Shown here piece after piece: positions 47,842-59,255 of a stretch of 64,000 nt of DNA; positions within the stretch are counted from its first letter, which is position 1; every line of letters begins with the position of its first letter. The stretch is from Peronospora farinosa. Taxonomy: Eukaryota > Oomycota > Peronosporomycetes > Peronosporales > Peronosporaceae. Location: assembly GCA_947646735.1 (NCBI GenBank), contig CANTFK010000994.1:1-64000 (forward strand). The letters run 5' to 3'. The position numbers were made by a program, and so were the translations under genes. The notes below the pieces were generated by a model. That model worked only from the letters and a program-made list of their open reading frames with translations, searched no databases and was not told where the DNA came from.

Positions 47842-48872
47842 CTTTGTATGTCGATGACATGCTTATTGGAGGTGTTTCTGTTGAATCCATTAAGAAGGTT
47901 GCAGATGAATAGTCTAGCCAATTTAGACTTAAAATTCTGGGAAAAGCGCGGTTCATTCTCGGCGTTGAAGTTGAATATGAGATGAATATGAAACAGCTTA
48001 AGATAAGTCAAAGCGCATGTATTGCCAGAATGGTTGAGAAATTTAACCAAGTCAATTCGAAACCGGTATACAATCCGAGTGTGGAAGGCCAAAACATGGT
48101 CAAATGTGAAGAGAGGGACCCAAAAATGGAGAATCGTCCATATCGATCTCTGGTGGGATCACTTCTATATGTGGCAACTGGAACAAGACCGGATATTGCG
48201 TTTGCAGAATGTCAATTGAGTAGACATTTGGAAAAACCAAGTGAAGAGCACTGGAATGCGGCTATTCGCGTGTTGCGCTACCTTAAGTCAACTGCTACTG
48301 ATGGAATATGCTATCAAGGCAGGTCAGGTGAACTGAAGTTGAGTGCATTTAGTGATGCTGACTGGGGGAGTAACAAGGATAATCGACGTTCTACATCAGG
48401 AGTGATGGTGATGATCAACAATTCTCCAGTCATTTTCAAGTCAAGATTACAAAACAGTGTATCTTTAAGCACTGCAGAAGCTGAATATGTGGCACTTTCA
48501 TTGTGCGTTCAAGAAATATTATGGACGAAGAATTTATTGTTGGAGATGAAGATCAAGATTGAAGATTCAATTTCTGTGCACGAAGACAACCAGAGTGCAA
48601 TTGCTATCGCGAAAAATGAGGGATACCAAAGTCGTGCGAAGCATATTGATATACGATATCATTTTGTCCGTGATCAAGTCAAGGCCAAGGTTATTCAGCT
48701 GGAGTACATAGATACGAAGCTACAGCTCGCTGATTTTCTAACCAAGGCAATTTCGACGAAGAAGTTTCAATTTTTCGTGGCGAAGTCAAACATTGGAAAT
48801 TTCTCGTCGAGGAGGAGTGTTGATGACGGAAACTCAGCGGATCGGCGTGCTGATGTGACCAACACTATTTAG
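47750..48872 (+). pseudogene. RT C-terminal part and RNase H of Copia F
   Basis: After the frameshift the catalytic box LYVDDMLIGG (about 47844) is present, followed by a TAG near 47912. The frame 47982-48872 then carries LVGSLLYVATGTRPDIAFA and RNase H motifs: FSDADWGSNKDNRRSTSG, SLSTAEAEYVALS, HEDNQSAIAIAKNE and HIDIRYHFVRDQV. It runs into the 3' LTR. Confidence 0.85.
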
Positions 48873-49060
48873 AGTGGACAACACCACTGGCAGATGTTGA
48901 GGGCTCAGAAATAAATACGGCTACAGAAGAACTTTCTAGATTGCTTCTTCGAAGCATGAATTGATTGGCTAAAATATTTGTAGGGTTTTTATAAGAGCTA
49001 ATATACTTTTCCATTAACTTCCTCGTTCACAGTTAACCCTCTGTAAGTAAATAAACAATA
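48818..49060 (+). repeat. 3' LTR of Copia element F
   Basis: Same length and ends as the 5' LTR, about two substitutions, followed by the ATAAG duplication. Confidence 0.9.
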
Positions 49061-49385
49061 ATAAGTGTGACAATATGATACACAGCTTGTTTAGAATATT
49101 AGATGAGTGTCATGTTAAAAATCGTTTCAAACATGAATCAGTTCTTTTGTAAGACAGTGATAATTTGGCTAAAGCAAGCATTGTCATCAGGTTGACTTGA
49201 TACTAGATACACTAAGTAAAATGACTCATATGTATTCCGTCATACTTAATAATATTTCTGAGTCAACCGGATATTCTTCGTTACGGTACGACGGGTTTAC
49301 ATTTACCTTTATGCCCACCAATTACCTTATTTTTCGGATATATAGAATGGGTACGAAGATCAAAAGACAGACTTCGCCTACTGTG

Positions 49386-50216
49386 TCCGTCGAAACGACG
49401 GGTACAAATTGATCTGCGAAACGACAGGTACACATTGACCAGCGTCGACAGGTACACCTTAACTTTCGTACACATTGACTTCATACTTATTAATAACCTG
49501 ACTCAACCGGATATCATAAGGCAAAAAGGTAAGTACGAAAATTCTCAAGCCATACTTTTGCTCACTGTAAGGACTTATGGTTTACTCGGTATATTTTAAA
49601 CTGAAGATTTACGTAGGTCCTTAGTTCGCTACCATGTGCTACCTCTAAGCCTACTCATCTAATTTTTTCTAGAAGCTTCGTAGTGACGTCATCTAATGAC
49701 GCGAGACTGTGACGTCATCTAATGACGCCAGACTGTGGCGTCATGGCCTATCCACTATGTGCAACCCTAACACACGCTATGTCGCACCGCACGTACCTTG
49801 CGACCTGACAATCACCATGTCCGTCGGAACGACGGGTGAGCATCCTTATTCTAAATTAAATGGTAGTCCAAGGTACTGTCAGCGTAGAATCGCGCACCTA
49901 TCCGTCGGGTCGACGGGCAGCGTCAAAAAGCTACACACAGGCTAATAGTATCATAAAAAAGCTGTTTGACTTACGTAGATAAATCACATTCGGTCTCTTA
50001 TGCATATTATAATCTATTTATTAGGTCCGCGCGCACCATGTCCGTCGAAACGACGGGTACACATCCTTATGAAGCTTTGCGTTAAATATGCCTATATACT
50101 ACAGCATTGAATTCGCACGCATGTCCGTCGGAACCACGGCTACACTCAATCAAATCGATGCGTTAAAAATGCAAATACAGTATATACTACTCCTTACCGT
50201 CGGAACGACGAGTAAG
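49386..50216. repeat. dispersed palindrome family CCGTCG-n-CGACGG
   Basis: At least six copies of TCCGTCGRAACGACGGGTAC or close variants are seen at about 49386, 49819, 49901, 50040, 50123 and 50197. The last three are 75-85 bp apart and share flanks (CGCACCATG before, ACACATCCTTAT after). Near 49411-49470 decayed direct copies of the second half follow (ACGACAGGTACACATTGACC). No gene is seen in 49061-50500. Confidence 0.65.
49683..49740. repeat. 27-bp tandem repeat with TGACGTCA
   Basis: The unit GTGACGTCATCTAATGACGC followed by GAGACT is present twice plus a partial third. Each full unit contains the TGACGTCA palindrome that bZIP factors of the CREB/ATF type can bind. No gene is adjacent. 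Confidence 0.6.
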
Positions 50217-50502
50217 AACCCTAATTAATTATATATGTATCAGAACCTAAGCTATTTTAATAATTTACTTAGTATTATTATGTAAGGGTTAAAAGTGTGT
50301 GTGGTTTGGTAGGAATATACTGTATGTGTGGTGGCCGGATCAGGGATAGAGAAGTATGTGCATGATTTGGTCGCCAGCCGTACTTAGAAGATAAATATAT
50401 GAATAAAGTCTAAATGACATCCTATGGATTCAGACCCGCAGTGCCGAGAACATCGGTCAGAAGCACACCCGCGATACTAAACCATGTCACAGCCACTGTG
50501 AT

Positions 50503-51000
50503 TTATAAAACAGTGGTGATGACATCACAACCAGCATCGGATGCGCTTCCACGGATGGTATTACCAATCATGATATCGGGATAAAAAGTGAAGTCGTAAG
50601 AGGTTGAGAAACCCCAGATACTAAAGTTGACCGCGTCAGCAGTCGACTGATATACGCCAGGGATGCTGACAGGGGTTCCAGACATGGAGGTCGCGGAGTT
50701 GCTAGTGAACTTGAGCTAGGCTGTGGCGTAGCAAAAACTCGGCCTCGCCCGACGTTGGCGCCATCCAGGGCAATGTGCTCGCCGCCGACGAGGTACTGGC
50801 CGTTGGGCAGGGTGGACGGGATTTCAAACAAGATGCGGTTCTTACCGTACGAATATGATTAAAACCGTCGGCGAAGCCGACGGTACACGGAAGAGACTGA
50901 TGGATTTGTGGCAATCGCCAATAATGATCACTCGTCAGTGACGAGGGAGTCATCGACAGAGCTGATGTCACCTTAGCTGGGCCCAGGCGCTTCATTTCTG
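50503..51000 (-). pseudogene. AA9-like polysaccharide monooxygenase, C-terminal remnant
   Basis: Frames 50568-50831 and 50503-50685 on the minus strand together read ILFEIPSTLPNGQYLVGGEH, IALDGANVG, then after a frameshift and an in-frame TAG (50717-50719) FTSNSATSMSGTPVSIPGVY and SIWGFSTSYDF. The order (IP..L..G.YL.. EHIAL, then a QL-like strand, then VSIPG.Y) is that of copper-dependent AA9 (former GH61) enzymes that cut cellulose. The N-terminal His brace and signal peptide are not seen. Another LPMO family with the same fold cannot be excluded. Confidence 0.5.
50865..50885. repeat. short hairpin ACCGTCGGC/GCCGACGGT
   Basis: A 9-bp perfect stem with a 3-nt loop (GAA) inside the monooxygenase remnant. 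It is close in sequence to the CCGTCG palindromes upstream. Confidence 0.6.
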
Positions 51001-51146
51001 TTCCTTAGTAAGCCTGCTACAGGCCTTTGTTGTCTCCTACTATAAGGGTGTACACTTTGCTTGAGCCTACGGTCTCCTGGCATGCTAGTTGGTATGACAG
51101 ACACTTTATGATATGGAACAGTTAAGAGTATCTGACATGCCACAGT

Positions 51147-51186
51147 TGACAGGTTATGACAGCACATGACAGGTTGTGACAACACA
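51147..51186. repeat. 20-bp direct repeat
   Basis: TGACAGGTTATGACAGCACA is followed directly by TGACAGGTTGTGACAACACA. The interval 51000-51454 holds no supported gene. Confidence 0.6.
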
Positions 51187-51454
51187 TTATGTCAAGCACG
51201 ATAAGACTTATGGTTGATTAATTTATTCGTTCTCATTTTTACCAACATCTCCAGTAGCCTCTCCAGCAAGCTCCCCGTAGCCGATAGCCCCTCTGCCAGA
51301 CAAGGGCGTGTTATTTTTAAAATTTAAAATTTAAATTTGAATTGGAAGCAAGAAAATCACCCTCATGAGAATAAAGGGAAAATTATGAGCAGATACGACT
51401 AAAACGACTTCTTCAACTATACGGTGGTGATCTCGCCATAATTCGGGATGATAC

Positions 51455-52745
51455 TGTGGTTTAGTGCTTTCCTAATATGTGAAAAACACAGGGGCCAGTT
51501 GGATTGAAGGGACAAGGGGCCGTGAACTAGGGAGAAGGGACCACGCACCAGAGAGAAGGGACCGGAAATAAAGGGAACCTCGGAGTGAAGCGACCGTTGG
51601 CTGAGAATTTGAAAGACAATCAATGGAGAGTTCATTACCAGGGTAACGTTTAACCGGTACCGAAGGGAGTCGACCATGGCCCTCATTGGTCGACCCGGTC
51701 CATCATTGGTCGAACAGGTACCTCATCGGTAGACCTGGGTCCCTCATCGGTCGACCTCGGCTCTTCGTCGGTAGACCCGGTCCCTCATTGGGCGACCCGG
51801 TCCCTCATCGGTAGACCTGGGTCCCTCATTGGTCGACCTGGTCCCTCATTGGTCGACCCGGTCCCTCATCGGTAGACCTGGGTCCCTCATCGGTCGACCT
51901 CGGCCCCTCGGGGTTCAGCCACTCCGGACCAGTTAATACAAGGATCAGACCAGTCGACGCAAGGAATCAGAGCTACAGGCAAGGATCGAGTAAAAGAGTT
52001 AAAAGGATAGGACTATATCAATACTACTCAATTTGCGATGTACTTGGCAAGTCTTCGTCGCGCTGTAAAGGAACTCGAGTCTGGCCACACGCCTGTTCCG
52101 GGGAGGGATATATTTGCCCCCCCCCCCCGTTGAAGACAGACGTGTGGTTGGACTCAAGTGCGAGCTAAACCCTACGTGGCACGACTCCGTCACCCAAGAA
52201 GAGCTTGCTCTAAGCTATATACTGTTCCGGGAAGGGATATATTCTGGCCCCCCCGTCGAAGACAGTTGTGTAGCGAAGTTCAAGTGCGAATAGAGCTCCA
52301 GGATATATTTGGCCTGTGAGCTCGTTCGAGTAGCAACACCCCCCAAGACCCGCTATCGGAAGCGGTCTCCCTCACCTCAAGGTCCGGGAGCAACGTAAAG
52401 GTCAGGTGGTTAATACCCCTGAAACAAGAAGGAAAAGGCCAGGGACGACAAGCTCCCTGAAGAATTTGGCTCTAAGTCCACTCTCGACAAGGTCGATCGA
52501 GTGGCCACCTACCGGCCCACCGAGTGAAGCATATCCACTCGAGGCCCCCCAGGTCTACCTCCCTCAAGGCAGACATCTACATCATCACCAAGTCCTCCGA
52601 AGAGTGCAACCCGCCAGCCGACGGGTACACAAGGTGAGAGAAGGTCCATACGCGGCATCGGGGTACCCCCTCCGACAGTCGGCATTCCAGCACAGTGAGT
52701 GGTTTGGGGTCTCATCATACAATTTTGAGAACCCACTCCACCACA
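51455..52745 (+). repeat. solo LTR of family A
   Basis: It starts TGTGGTTTAGTG and ends CCCACTCCACCACA, with ATAC directly before (51451-51454) and directly after (52746-52749), a likely 4-bp target duplication. No family A coding sequence follows, so internal sequence was lost by LTR recombination. It is 1291 bp. It has a long minisatellite (51682-51910) and a partly duplicated segment (the GGGATATATT..CCCCCC..GAAGACAG motif at about 52095-52140 and again at 52215-52270). Confidence 0.75.
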
Positions 52746-55414
52746 ATACCATGGAAATTGAGATGAACAAGTTTCAAGTATGAAGTCCTCGGGACTATCT
52801 CAAGCGGAGCTGTGACATCCAAAGCCTTGCCCAAGAAAAAAGGGTGGAATGACGAGCAAAAGAGACGTAATCTTATAGCTTTGAATGAAGGGGACCTTTG
52901 TATACGACGTGAACCTCCTGGCGATAGAAAAATTCAAATATTTGTACTTTTGACAGTTTCTTTACGGCTGCGGAACTGCTTCCAGTACTAGAAGATTTCA
53001 GCGAAGTTCTGGACAATAAATTATGGAGCATGACAAAGCGACGGGATAAAAGTGTACTAATGTTTTCCCGGCGTCTTCGTGAAAACATCATTTATTCGCT
53101 GAGCTTCCGCAGAACACAGAGGTGATACCAGCTTCGCTACTTCAAGCGCGGGATGCCGATATCATGGCAAGATCAGCTTGCAGAGGCGGGTGTTACCCCT
53201 GATACGCTCATACTTTAGCTTACGCGCCTTGAGAAACAAGAAAGATTACACAAGGGGACATCTTCACAAGAAGTCCATGGATACAATTGCGGTCGCTACA
53301 ATGATCACGCGTGTGAAGCAAGACAGAGTAATCACAAGAGCACGTACCAACCCCGCAACAAAAAGCAAGGGAACAGTGCACGGCAAAGTGCGAAGGATAT
53401 AGTGGTGCTCCCTTCACAAAAAACGATCGCATTATACTAGCGTTTGATTTGCACTCAAGAAGTAAAAGGAGGAGCACACGCAAATGGAGGAAAAAGTTGA
53501 AGAAGATGAATACCCAATGATATTCAATATAAAAGACTTAAGCAGTGACGACGAATGCAAGCTTATTGGACTAGTTCAGCATACACCGAAGATAACAACA
53601 GCACCGCTTCGCATCACAGACCAACTACGACATGAAAAAGCAAATTTAGTGCGCTTCTGGACACGGGCGCCTCAAGAAGTATTGTCAATGAGTCTTTAGT
53701 AGACGCTAGCGCGAAATACGAATATAAGGTGATTCCACAAACAGTTACGGTGTTTAAAACCATAGGCCAAGAGTGGCTACCTGTGGGAACATAGTCGCCC
53801 AATTTTGCTTTGCTTTACGCAATTACAGCCTGACTCGGTCATCAAGCACCGCTTTCAAGTGGTTGAGGCCAGCAAAGATATTATGGTCATTAAACGTAAT
53901 TTGCTGTAAGCGCTGGGAATGACGATAAGTATTCGAGACCGAACAGTACAATGGGAAGATCAGTGTATAAATATTAACGCTGGGAAGATCATAAACGCAC
54001 CGCCCTAACCAGCCGACAGAGATTGTTTGAAGGAGAATAAAGAGCTAGCGAATTAAGCTGCTGATTAATCGACTTGCTTTCAAAACATCTCGATACCGTT
54101 TTCTAAAGGCATTATTTGGCTCTGCTCGAGAAGAATCGCCATTTAAATGATGGTAATTTGGGACACGGTTCGCTGATAACGTGGTACCACTGTCACCTGA
54201 TTATAAAATAGTACACGCAAGCCTTATCTTATCCCACGCAGCCTCGAGAATGCAGCAAAAGCTGAGATCTAATGTCTGATTAATCTGGATGTATTGAAAC
54301 AAATTTACTATCACTAAAATGGATAGTCCGGCCTATTTTGTGCCAAAACCGAATGGTTTTACTCCGACTTATAATTGACTATCAAGTGCTACATTTTTGT
54401 CTTCGTCGAAGTCCATACTTCGTTCCTCGAATCCGCGAGATTCTACTACGTCTCGCAAATGCACAATCCATAACGACACTGGATGCCAACATGGGATACT
54501 ACGCTCTACAACTGGATACAGAATACCGGCTGCGACTGCTTTCGTCTACCATTTAAAAAGTAATAATACAAGCGTCTTCTAATGAGAAGTTTTACCAAAC
54601 TTGACGAATATCAAGCCTGCATGAAATTTGGTTTTGGCGATCTGGAATCCGTCGTTGCATATTTGAACGATCTGCTAATTTTTTGCCGTAATGAAATGGA
54701 ACACTTAGAGCATCTTCGGGTGGTGTTCGAGCGACTTGACCAATATAAAGTCACATGTAATGGAGAGAAATGTCACCTCTACGACCAGAAGTAGATTACC
54801 TGGGCTATACACTGACTGCGGACGGAATGAAGCCGCAATCTAAAAAGATTTTAGCAATTGGGCAGCTTACGATACCGCGAAAGAGAAAAGATCTTCGACG
54901 ATTTTTGGGCATGATTAACTATTACCGTGGTATGGTACCAAATAAAACCGCATTGGTCCATCCATTGCATCGACTGACAAGTGCAAATGTTCCTTTCACA
55001 TGGCTCCAAGTGATACGAAGGCATTTCGAAATATACAAAGGGCATTTGCGGAGGCAGTTCTCCTAACCTTTCCTAATTCTACGACACCATTTCCTTTGTA
55101 TGCCGATGCCAGGAAAAACAACTTGGTGGCATTATCATGCAAGATCGCAAGATCATCGCATGTTACTCTCTTGCACTTACAAAGCACCACCTCAACTATA
55201 CAACGATGGAATATGAAAACTGAATTGCTTTCGACTGTCGAGAAAATCCGTGAATATCAAACTATGCTTCTGGAATTAAAAGTAGTGTTCCATACGGACC
55301 ATACAAACCTTTTTCACCTTAAGGAAACGAACATGCGGGTCAAACGCTGATAAAACTTCTCTCCGAGTAAAAACTGACAATACACTACATCAAGGGAGAC
55401 AAGAACATTGGAAA
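52746..55414 (+). pseudogene. old Ty3/Gypsy element E, gag to RNase H
   Basis: Strongly decayed coding sequence in shifting frames. The protease site LLDTGASRSIVNESL is near 53650-53695. The RT pieces are LRLIIDYQVLHF and TLDANMGYYALQLD (54338-54556), then VAYLNDLLIFCRNEMEHLEHL (54582-54794, with the YxDD box reading YLND). The RT/RNase H connection follows as VDYLGYTLTADGMKPQSKKI and FLGMINYYRGM (54770-55066), then RNase H (55000-55350). The reading HYIKGDKNIGKD at 55385-55419 is the end of RNase H and is interrupted by element C. Confidence 0.7.
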
Positions 55415-55419
55415 AGACG

Positions 55420-56061
55420 TGTAGCGGAGCTACACAGCTCTTTAGCCAGAGGAAGACTTTCGGCTGGAAGCCTCTTAGTTCTAGAGAACTAAATAGAGTG
55501 AAGGCTAAAAGCCACTTAGTTCTGAGGAATTAATTAAACGACTTAAAGTCACCCTGTTCTAAGGAACTAGGAAAGAGACTTTTAGTCAATCAAGCAATAT
55601 GCTTAAGGTTCAGAGAACCAACGCACAGAGTGCAAGAACAAGCTAGAAGCTTAGGGGTTCAGAGAACCAACGCACGAAGTGCACAAGAGAACAAGTCAGA
55701 ACGACTTGCGATCTTAAACTCAAAAGGAGAACTGATTGTATTTATGCTTTAAGATTTTTATGAATAGTCCTACTCTAAGTACACTACACTAGATTAATTA
55801 CTATAATAGTGATTATTATATGCAGACTTTGCTATTGGACGACGTATCATCTAAACATCTGTGTATGATGTACTTAATACAGCGTTAGTGATTTATCGAA
55901 TCCCAATCGATAAGATACGGTATTACCGAATACCGTATTATAACGCTCATACTTAATACCTCTCTAAAGAGAAGTATAATAATGCATTATATGCAATAGA
56001 AAGGATAGTTTAAGCGTAAACTCTCGGAAAGACGCTACAACCGTCGTGTAACCCCGTTACA
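55420..56061 (-). repeat. 3' LTR of element C
   Basis: The plus strand runs TGTAGCGGAG to CCCCGTTACA, 642 bp. Inside it lies the polypurine tract, GGTGGGGGAGGG on the minus strand (56062-56073). Confidence 0.92.
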
Positions 56062-56154
56062 CCCTCCCCCACCAGACTGACGTTCCCATAGAATGTCACT
56101 CGACATCTTTCCTCGTAGAGGTAGTGCTTTAGCGAACGTTTAAAACCTCACGGT

Positions 56155-57455
56155 TTGTTCACGGCACATAACATGACGCCTCCCGGTAGTGAGTCACAGA
56201 CTCTTCGGGACCTCATTGAAGACGACCTTGACGAAGCGGTTGATTACGAAAGTGACACCGTCTTTGTGGGACCCGATGGGTCCCCTTTAGCCACCCTCAC
56301 GGGTGAAGATGACAGTAGTCATGCACCGAATCCGCTTTCTGAACGTGGTGCAGCAGATGCGCTAACAGCGTTACGTGACCCGCCTGACGTATCGTCACCA
56401 AAGACGGTTACTAACCCACTCGACGAGCAGCAGCAGCAGACTATCGATCAAGAGGAAGGCGCCAAGCGCCGGACGAAGAATATGACAAGACTGCAGGACC
56501 ACCGACAGTACAGGTTCAAGCCACCTACAGTGGAAGAACGCCTAAAGGAAGCATCTGGGCATTCCCTTACTGGTTGGACCATTGGGCCTGAGGCCATTTC
56601 ACCTGAGGATGTTGCCACGCGCACGGCACTTCGACAACGATATCTGGAACCCCACATCACTACACAAAGCCAATACTTGGCACGCCTTAATAGGCAAGTG
56701 CGCGGTGCGCCAGTCCCTCCCATAAAGGGTGTTCCCATCCTTCTGTTCGCGGGGGAAACCGAGGACGAAGAAGACACGGCTTTCAGCCGCTGGGCGCATT
56801 ATGCGCGACGTTTAAACAGCATGTGGGCCTTACGGGCAAGTGCCGATGTGGCAGATGTTCGACTTGAGCGGAAGATGCGTTATGATTACGCTAAATTGAA
56901 GGCCCGGGGAAAGTTGACATCCCAACGAACGCATTATGCGCCTGCTACCCAGCAGCCCAATGTTTCGGCTACCCCTGTAGCCGCGAGTTCACGACAGCCC
57001 GAGGCCGCTAACCCGCCTACCCTCACCATTACTGGTGAGAAGCGTCAGCGCCAACAGGCAGACCCTGCGCACGACGCTCAAAAACGTCCACGGCGTATGG
57101 GCAGTCCTGCCGAAGGGGAGTCTCAAACTCCCATGAATTCCACGATTCGGGTTCCCCCGCCACTTCACCAGATACTGGTTTTGACCATGGCGGCGACGCT
57201 TCTGCAGTAGACGCTCCACATGGAACTGCAGGTTCCCCTGCGCATCGAGCAAAGGAGGAGGAGGCCGGTGTATCGGTACAAGCTCATGCCGAGCTTGTTC
57301 AGGAGGTGCGGTCCCTTCGTGAGGAGAGGCAGACGATGAACTCCCGGCTTGCGTCCCTGGAAGAGAGTCGGACCCGAATGCAGGGTCAGCTTGACATGTT
57401 GGCGCAGATGCTTCGTCCCGCGACAATGCCAATGGGTTTGGCGCGAGCGCCTTAG
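56155..57455 (+). pseudogene. antisense protein of element C (one frameshift)
   Basis: The frame 56155-57210 (351 codons) starts 93 bp inside the 3' LTR and reads towards integrase. It begins acidic (LRDLIEDDLDEAVDYESDTV) and continues with a basic helical middle (DHRQYRFKPPTVEERLKEAS, ARLNRQVRGAPVPPIKGVPI). Near 57147 a one-base deletion shifts the reading. In the other frame coding continues to a stop at 57453-57455 with a coiled-coil end (ELVQEVRSLREERQTMNSRL). The full product would be about 430 residues. It overlaps the integrase/chromodomain frame on the other strand by about 470 bp. I do not recognise the family. It parallels the antisense frames of elements A and B in position. Confidence 0.6.
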
Positions 57456-58467
57456 CGTCTATTTGGGACGGATCCCGATAAGGTTTCAACATGGCGACAT
57501 AGAACAAAGGATGTGTACGCAATTTGCGCGGTAAGTTAAGCGTATACGCTGTGCCTTTCTTGGCAATGACCTTAAAGGGACCGATAAAGCGCGGGCGCAA
57601 CTTCGTCTTAAAGACAGCGGATACTACCTTGGTAGGTAGATTTTTAGCATTTAATAATACTTGGTCTCCGACCTCATAATCATTAATACAACCTCTGCCT
57701 TTCGCATCTGCATATTCCTTTTGTTTATCTTGACTAGCAGCCATTGCATCTTGCACATGTCGTAAGACATTCAGTCGCGTTGCGAGAAACGCATTTACCT
57801 GTTTCTTAACAGTATTAGGGCTGACATCAGCAAGCCGATCGGCAACCTCTCCCCCACCAAGCCCTGAACCACTCGGTGGTAGCGTTAACGGAACGCGTGG
57901 GTGTGTAAGACCATTCACATAGAACGGAGTGTAGCCGGTAGAGGCGTGCACGGAGTTATTGAGAGCAAACTCAACTACAGGGAGCATAGCGGTCCAACGT
58001 TTAGGCGTTTCAGCACAAACGCTGCGTAGGATATCTTCAACAACGCGATTTACGCGTTCAGTTTGACCATCGGTCTGCGGATGATCCGCTGTGGACATGT
58101 CCAAACGGGTGCCCAGCACCTGGAAGACGGACTTCCAAAATTTACTCGTAAAACGCGGATCACGATCAGAAACAATTGCCACTGGCAAGCCATGTTGGCG
58201 AAACACCCGATCGATAAACAGCTCCGCTGTACCCATACCATCGATCGAATCTGGCACAGCCGCTAAGTGAGCCATCTTGCTCAAACGGTCAACAAAGACC
58301 ACAATACCTGTATTGCCATGCGAATCTTTCGGTAGGCCAAATACAAAGTCCATACTAATGGACTCCCAGCACCCAGTGGGAATAGGCAAGCTAGCCAGCG
58401 GCGCTGCCGAATGGGGCGAGGTTTTCACCCGTTGACACGTTTCACACGTGCGCACATATGTACTCAC
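56989..58467 (-). pseudogene. integrase and chromodomain of element C
   Basis: A 492-codon frame with the zinc-finger Cys pair (RTCETCQRVKTSP), the catalytic core (SISMDFVFGLPKD; IVSDRDPRFTSKF; QTDGQTERVNRVVEDIL), the GPF-type module (LRPRFIGPFKVIAKKGTAYT) and the first half of a chromodomain (FHVERLLQKR..YLVKWRG). After KWRG a one-base deletion near 57147 moves the rest of the chromodomain (ESWNSWEFETPLRQ) into another frame. The sequence after KWRG in this frame is not real. The zinc-finger His pair is just upstream in another frame (near 58545). Confidence 0.85.
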
Positions 58468-58586
58468 CCATTTGTATAATTTGGGCCACCAATAACTTTG
58501 GCATACTGCCCATAGGTCTTTTCACGACATAAATGACCACCGATGGCGGTGTCATGTACCTCATAGAGGATACGATATTTTGAATC

Positions 58587-59231
58587 CTAGTCATGAGGAA
58601 CCACAATACGTGGAGGATCCGCCACATCCGTACGATAGTACAACAGTCCCTGATCGATAGAATATCGATGGAGGCTCGCACGTAATCGTGCCGACAATTT
58701 AATGTCCGAGTCTTTAAACTCCTCACTGCCAAGAGCATGTAGCAACGCTATACAGTGATCATCTTTAGCATACGCCGTACGAATGAGATCTGTGATAGAA
58801 GACGACAACGTCGTCACATGAGCAAGCTCATAATCAGGTCTGCGTGACAACGCATCAGCCAAAGCATTTTGCTTGCTCGGCTTATATTTTACCTCAAAAT
58901 TATATTCGGCAAAGAATGACAGCCATCTGGCCATTCTCTGCGAGAGATGCGGCGACTGAGTCGCAGTGCGTAACGACGCATGATCGGTATAAATCACAAA
59001 AGGCTTTGAGCCCAGCAGATGAACTCTGAATTTGACCAGGGCATACTTCATCGCAAGTAGCTCTTTGTCATGAACTGGATAGTTCTTCTCTGCAGTTTTC
59101 AGCTGGCGAGATTCAAAAGCGATCACACGCTCACGATCTTCATCATCTGTTTGTAACAGAGCACTGCCAATGGCAAAATCCGACGCGTTACACACGACGC
59201 TAAACGGTAGGTCAGGATCCGGCAAAGCCAA
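58587..59231 (-). pseudogene. RNase H of element C
   Basis: The frame follows RT in the same frame after a single TAG (59256-59258). It shows FSVVCNASDFAIGSALLQTD, PVHDKELLAMKYALVKFRVH, VIYTDHASLRTA and NALADALSRRPDYE. It ends at a TAG (58587) shortly before the integrase zinc finger (HDTAIGGHLCREKT), which is also broken by a frameshift. Confidence 0.85.
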
Positions 59232-59255
59232 AATGGGAGCATGAAGAAGGCTAGC

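Larger units (their letters stand above)
44453..49060 (+). mobile_element. Ty1/Copia element F, full length
   Basis: Two 243-bp LTRs (44453-44695 and 48818-49060) flank a 4.6-kb element with target duplications ATAAG (44448-44452, 49061-49065). The LTRs start TGTTGATGAC, end AAACAATA and differ at only about two positions, so the insertion is recent. The domain order Gag, protease, integrase, RT, RNase H is that of Copia. A purine tract (CGAGGAGGAG, 48808-48817) precedes the 3' LTR. The single gag-pol reading is broken by at least four stops and two frameshifts. Confidence 0.93.

Noticed and set aside
49386..50216. CRISPR array
   Set aside because: The palindromes are irregularly spaced and variable, and the genome is eukaryotic.
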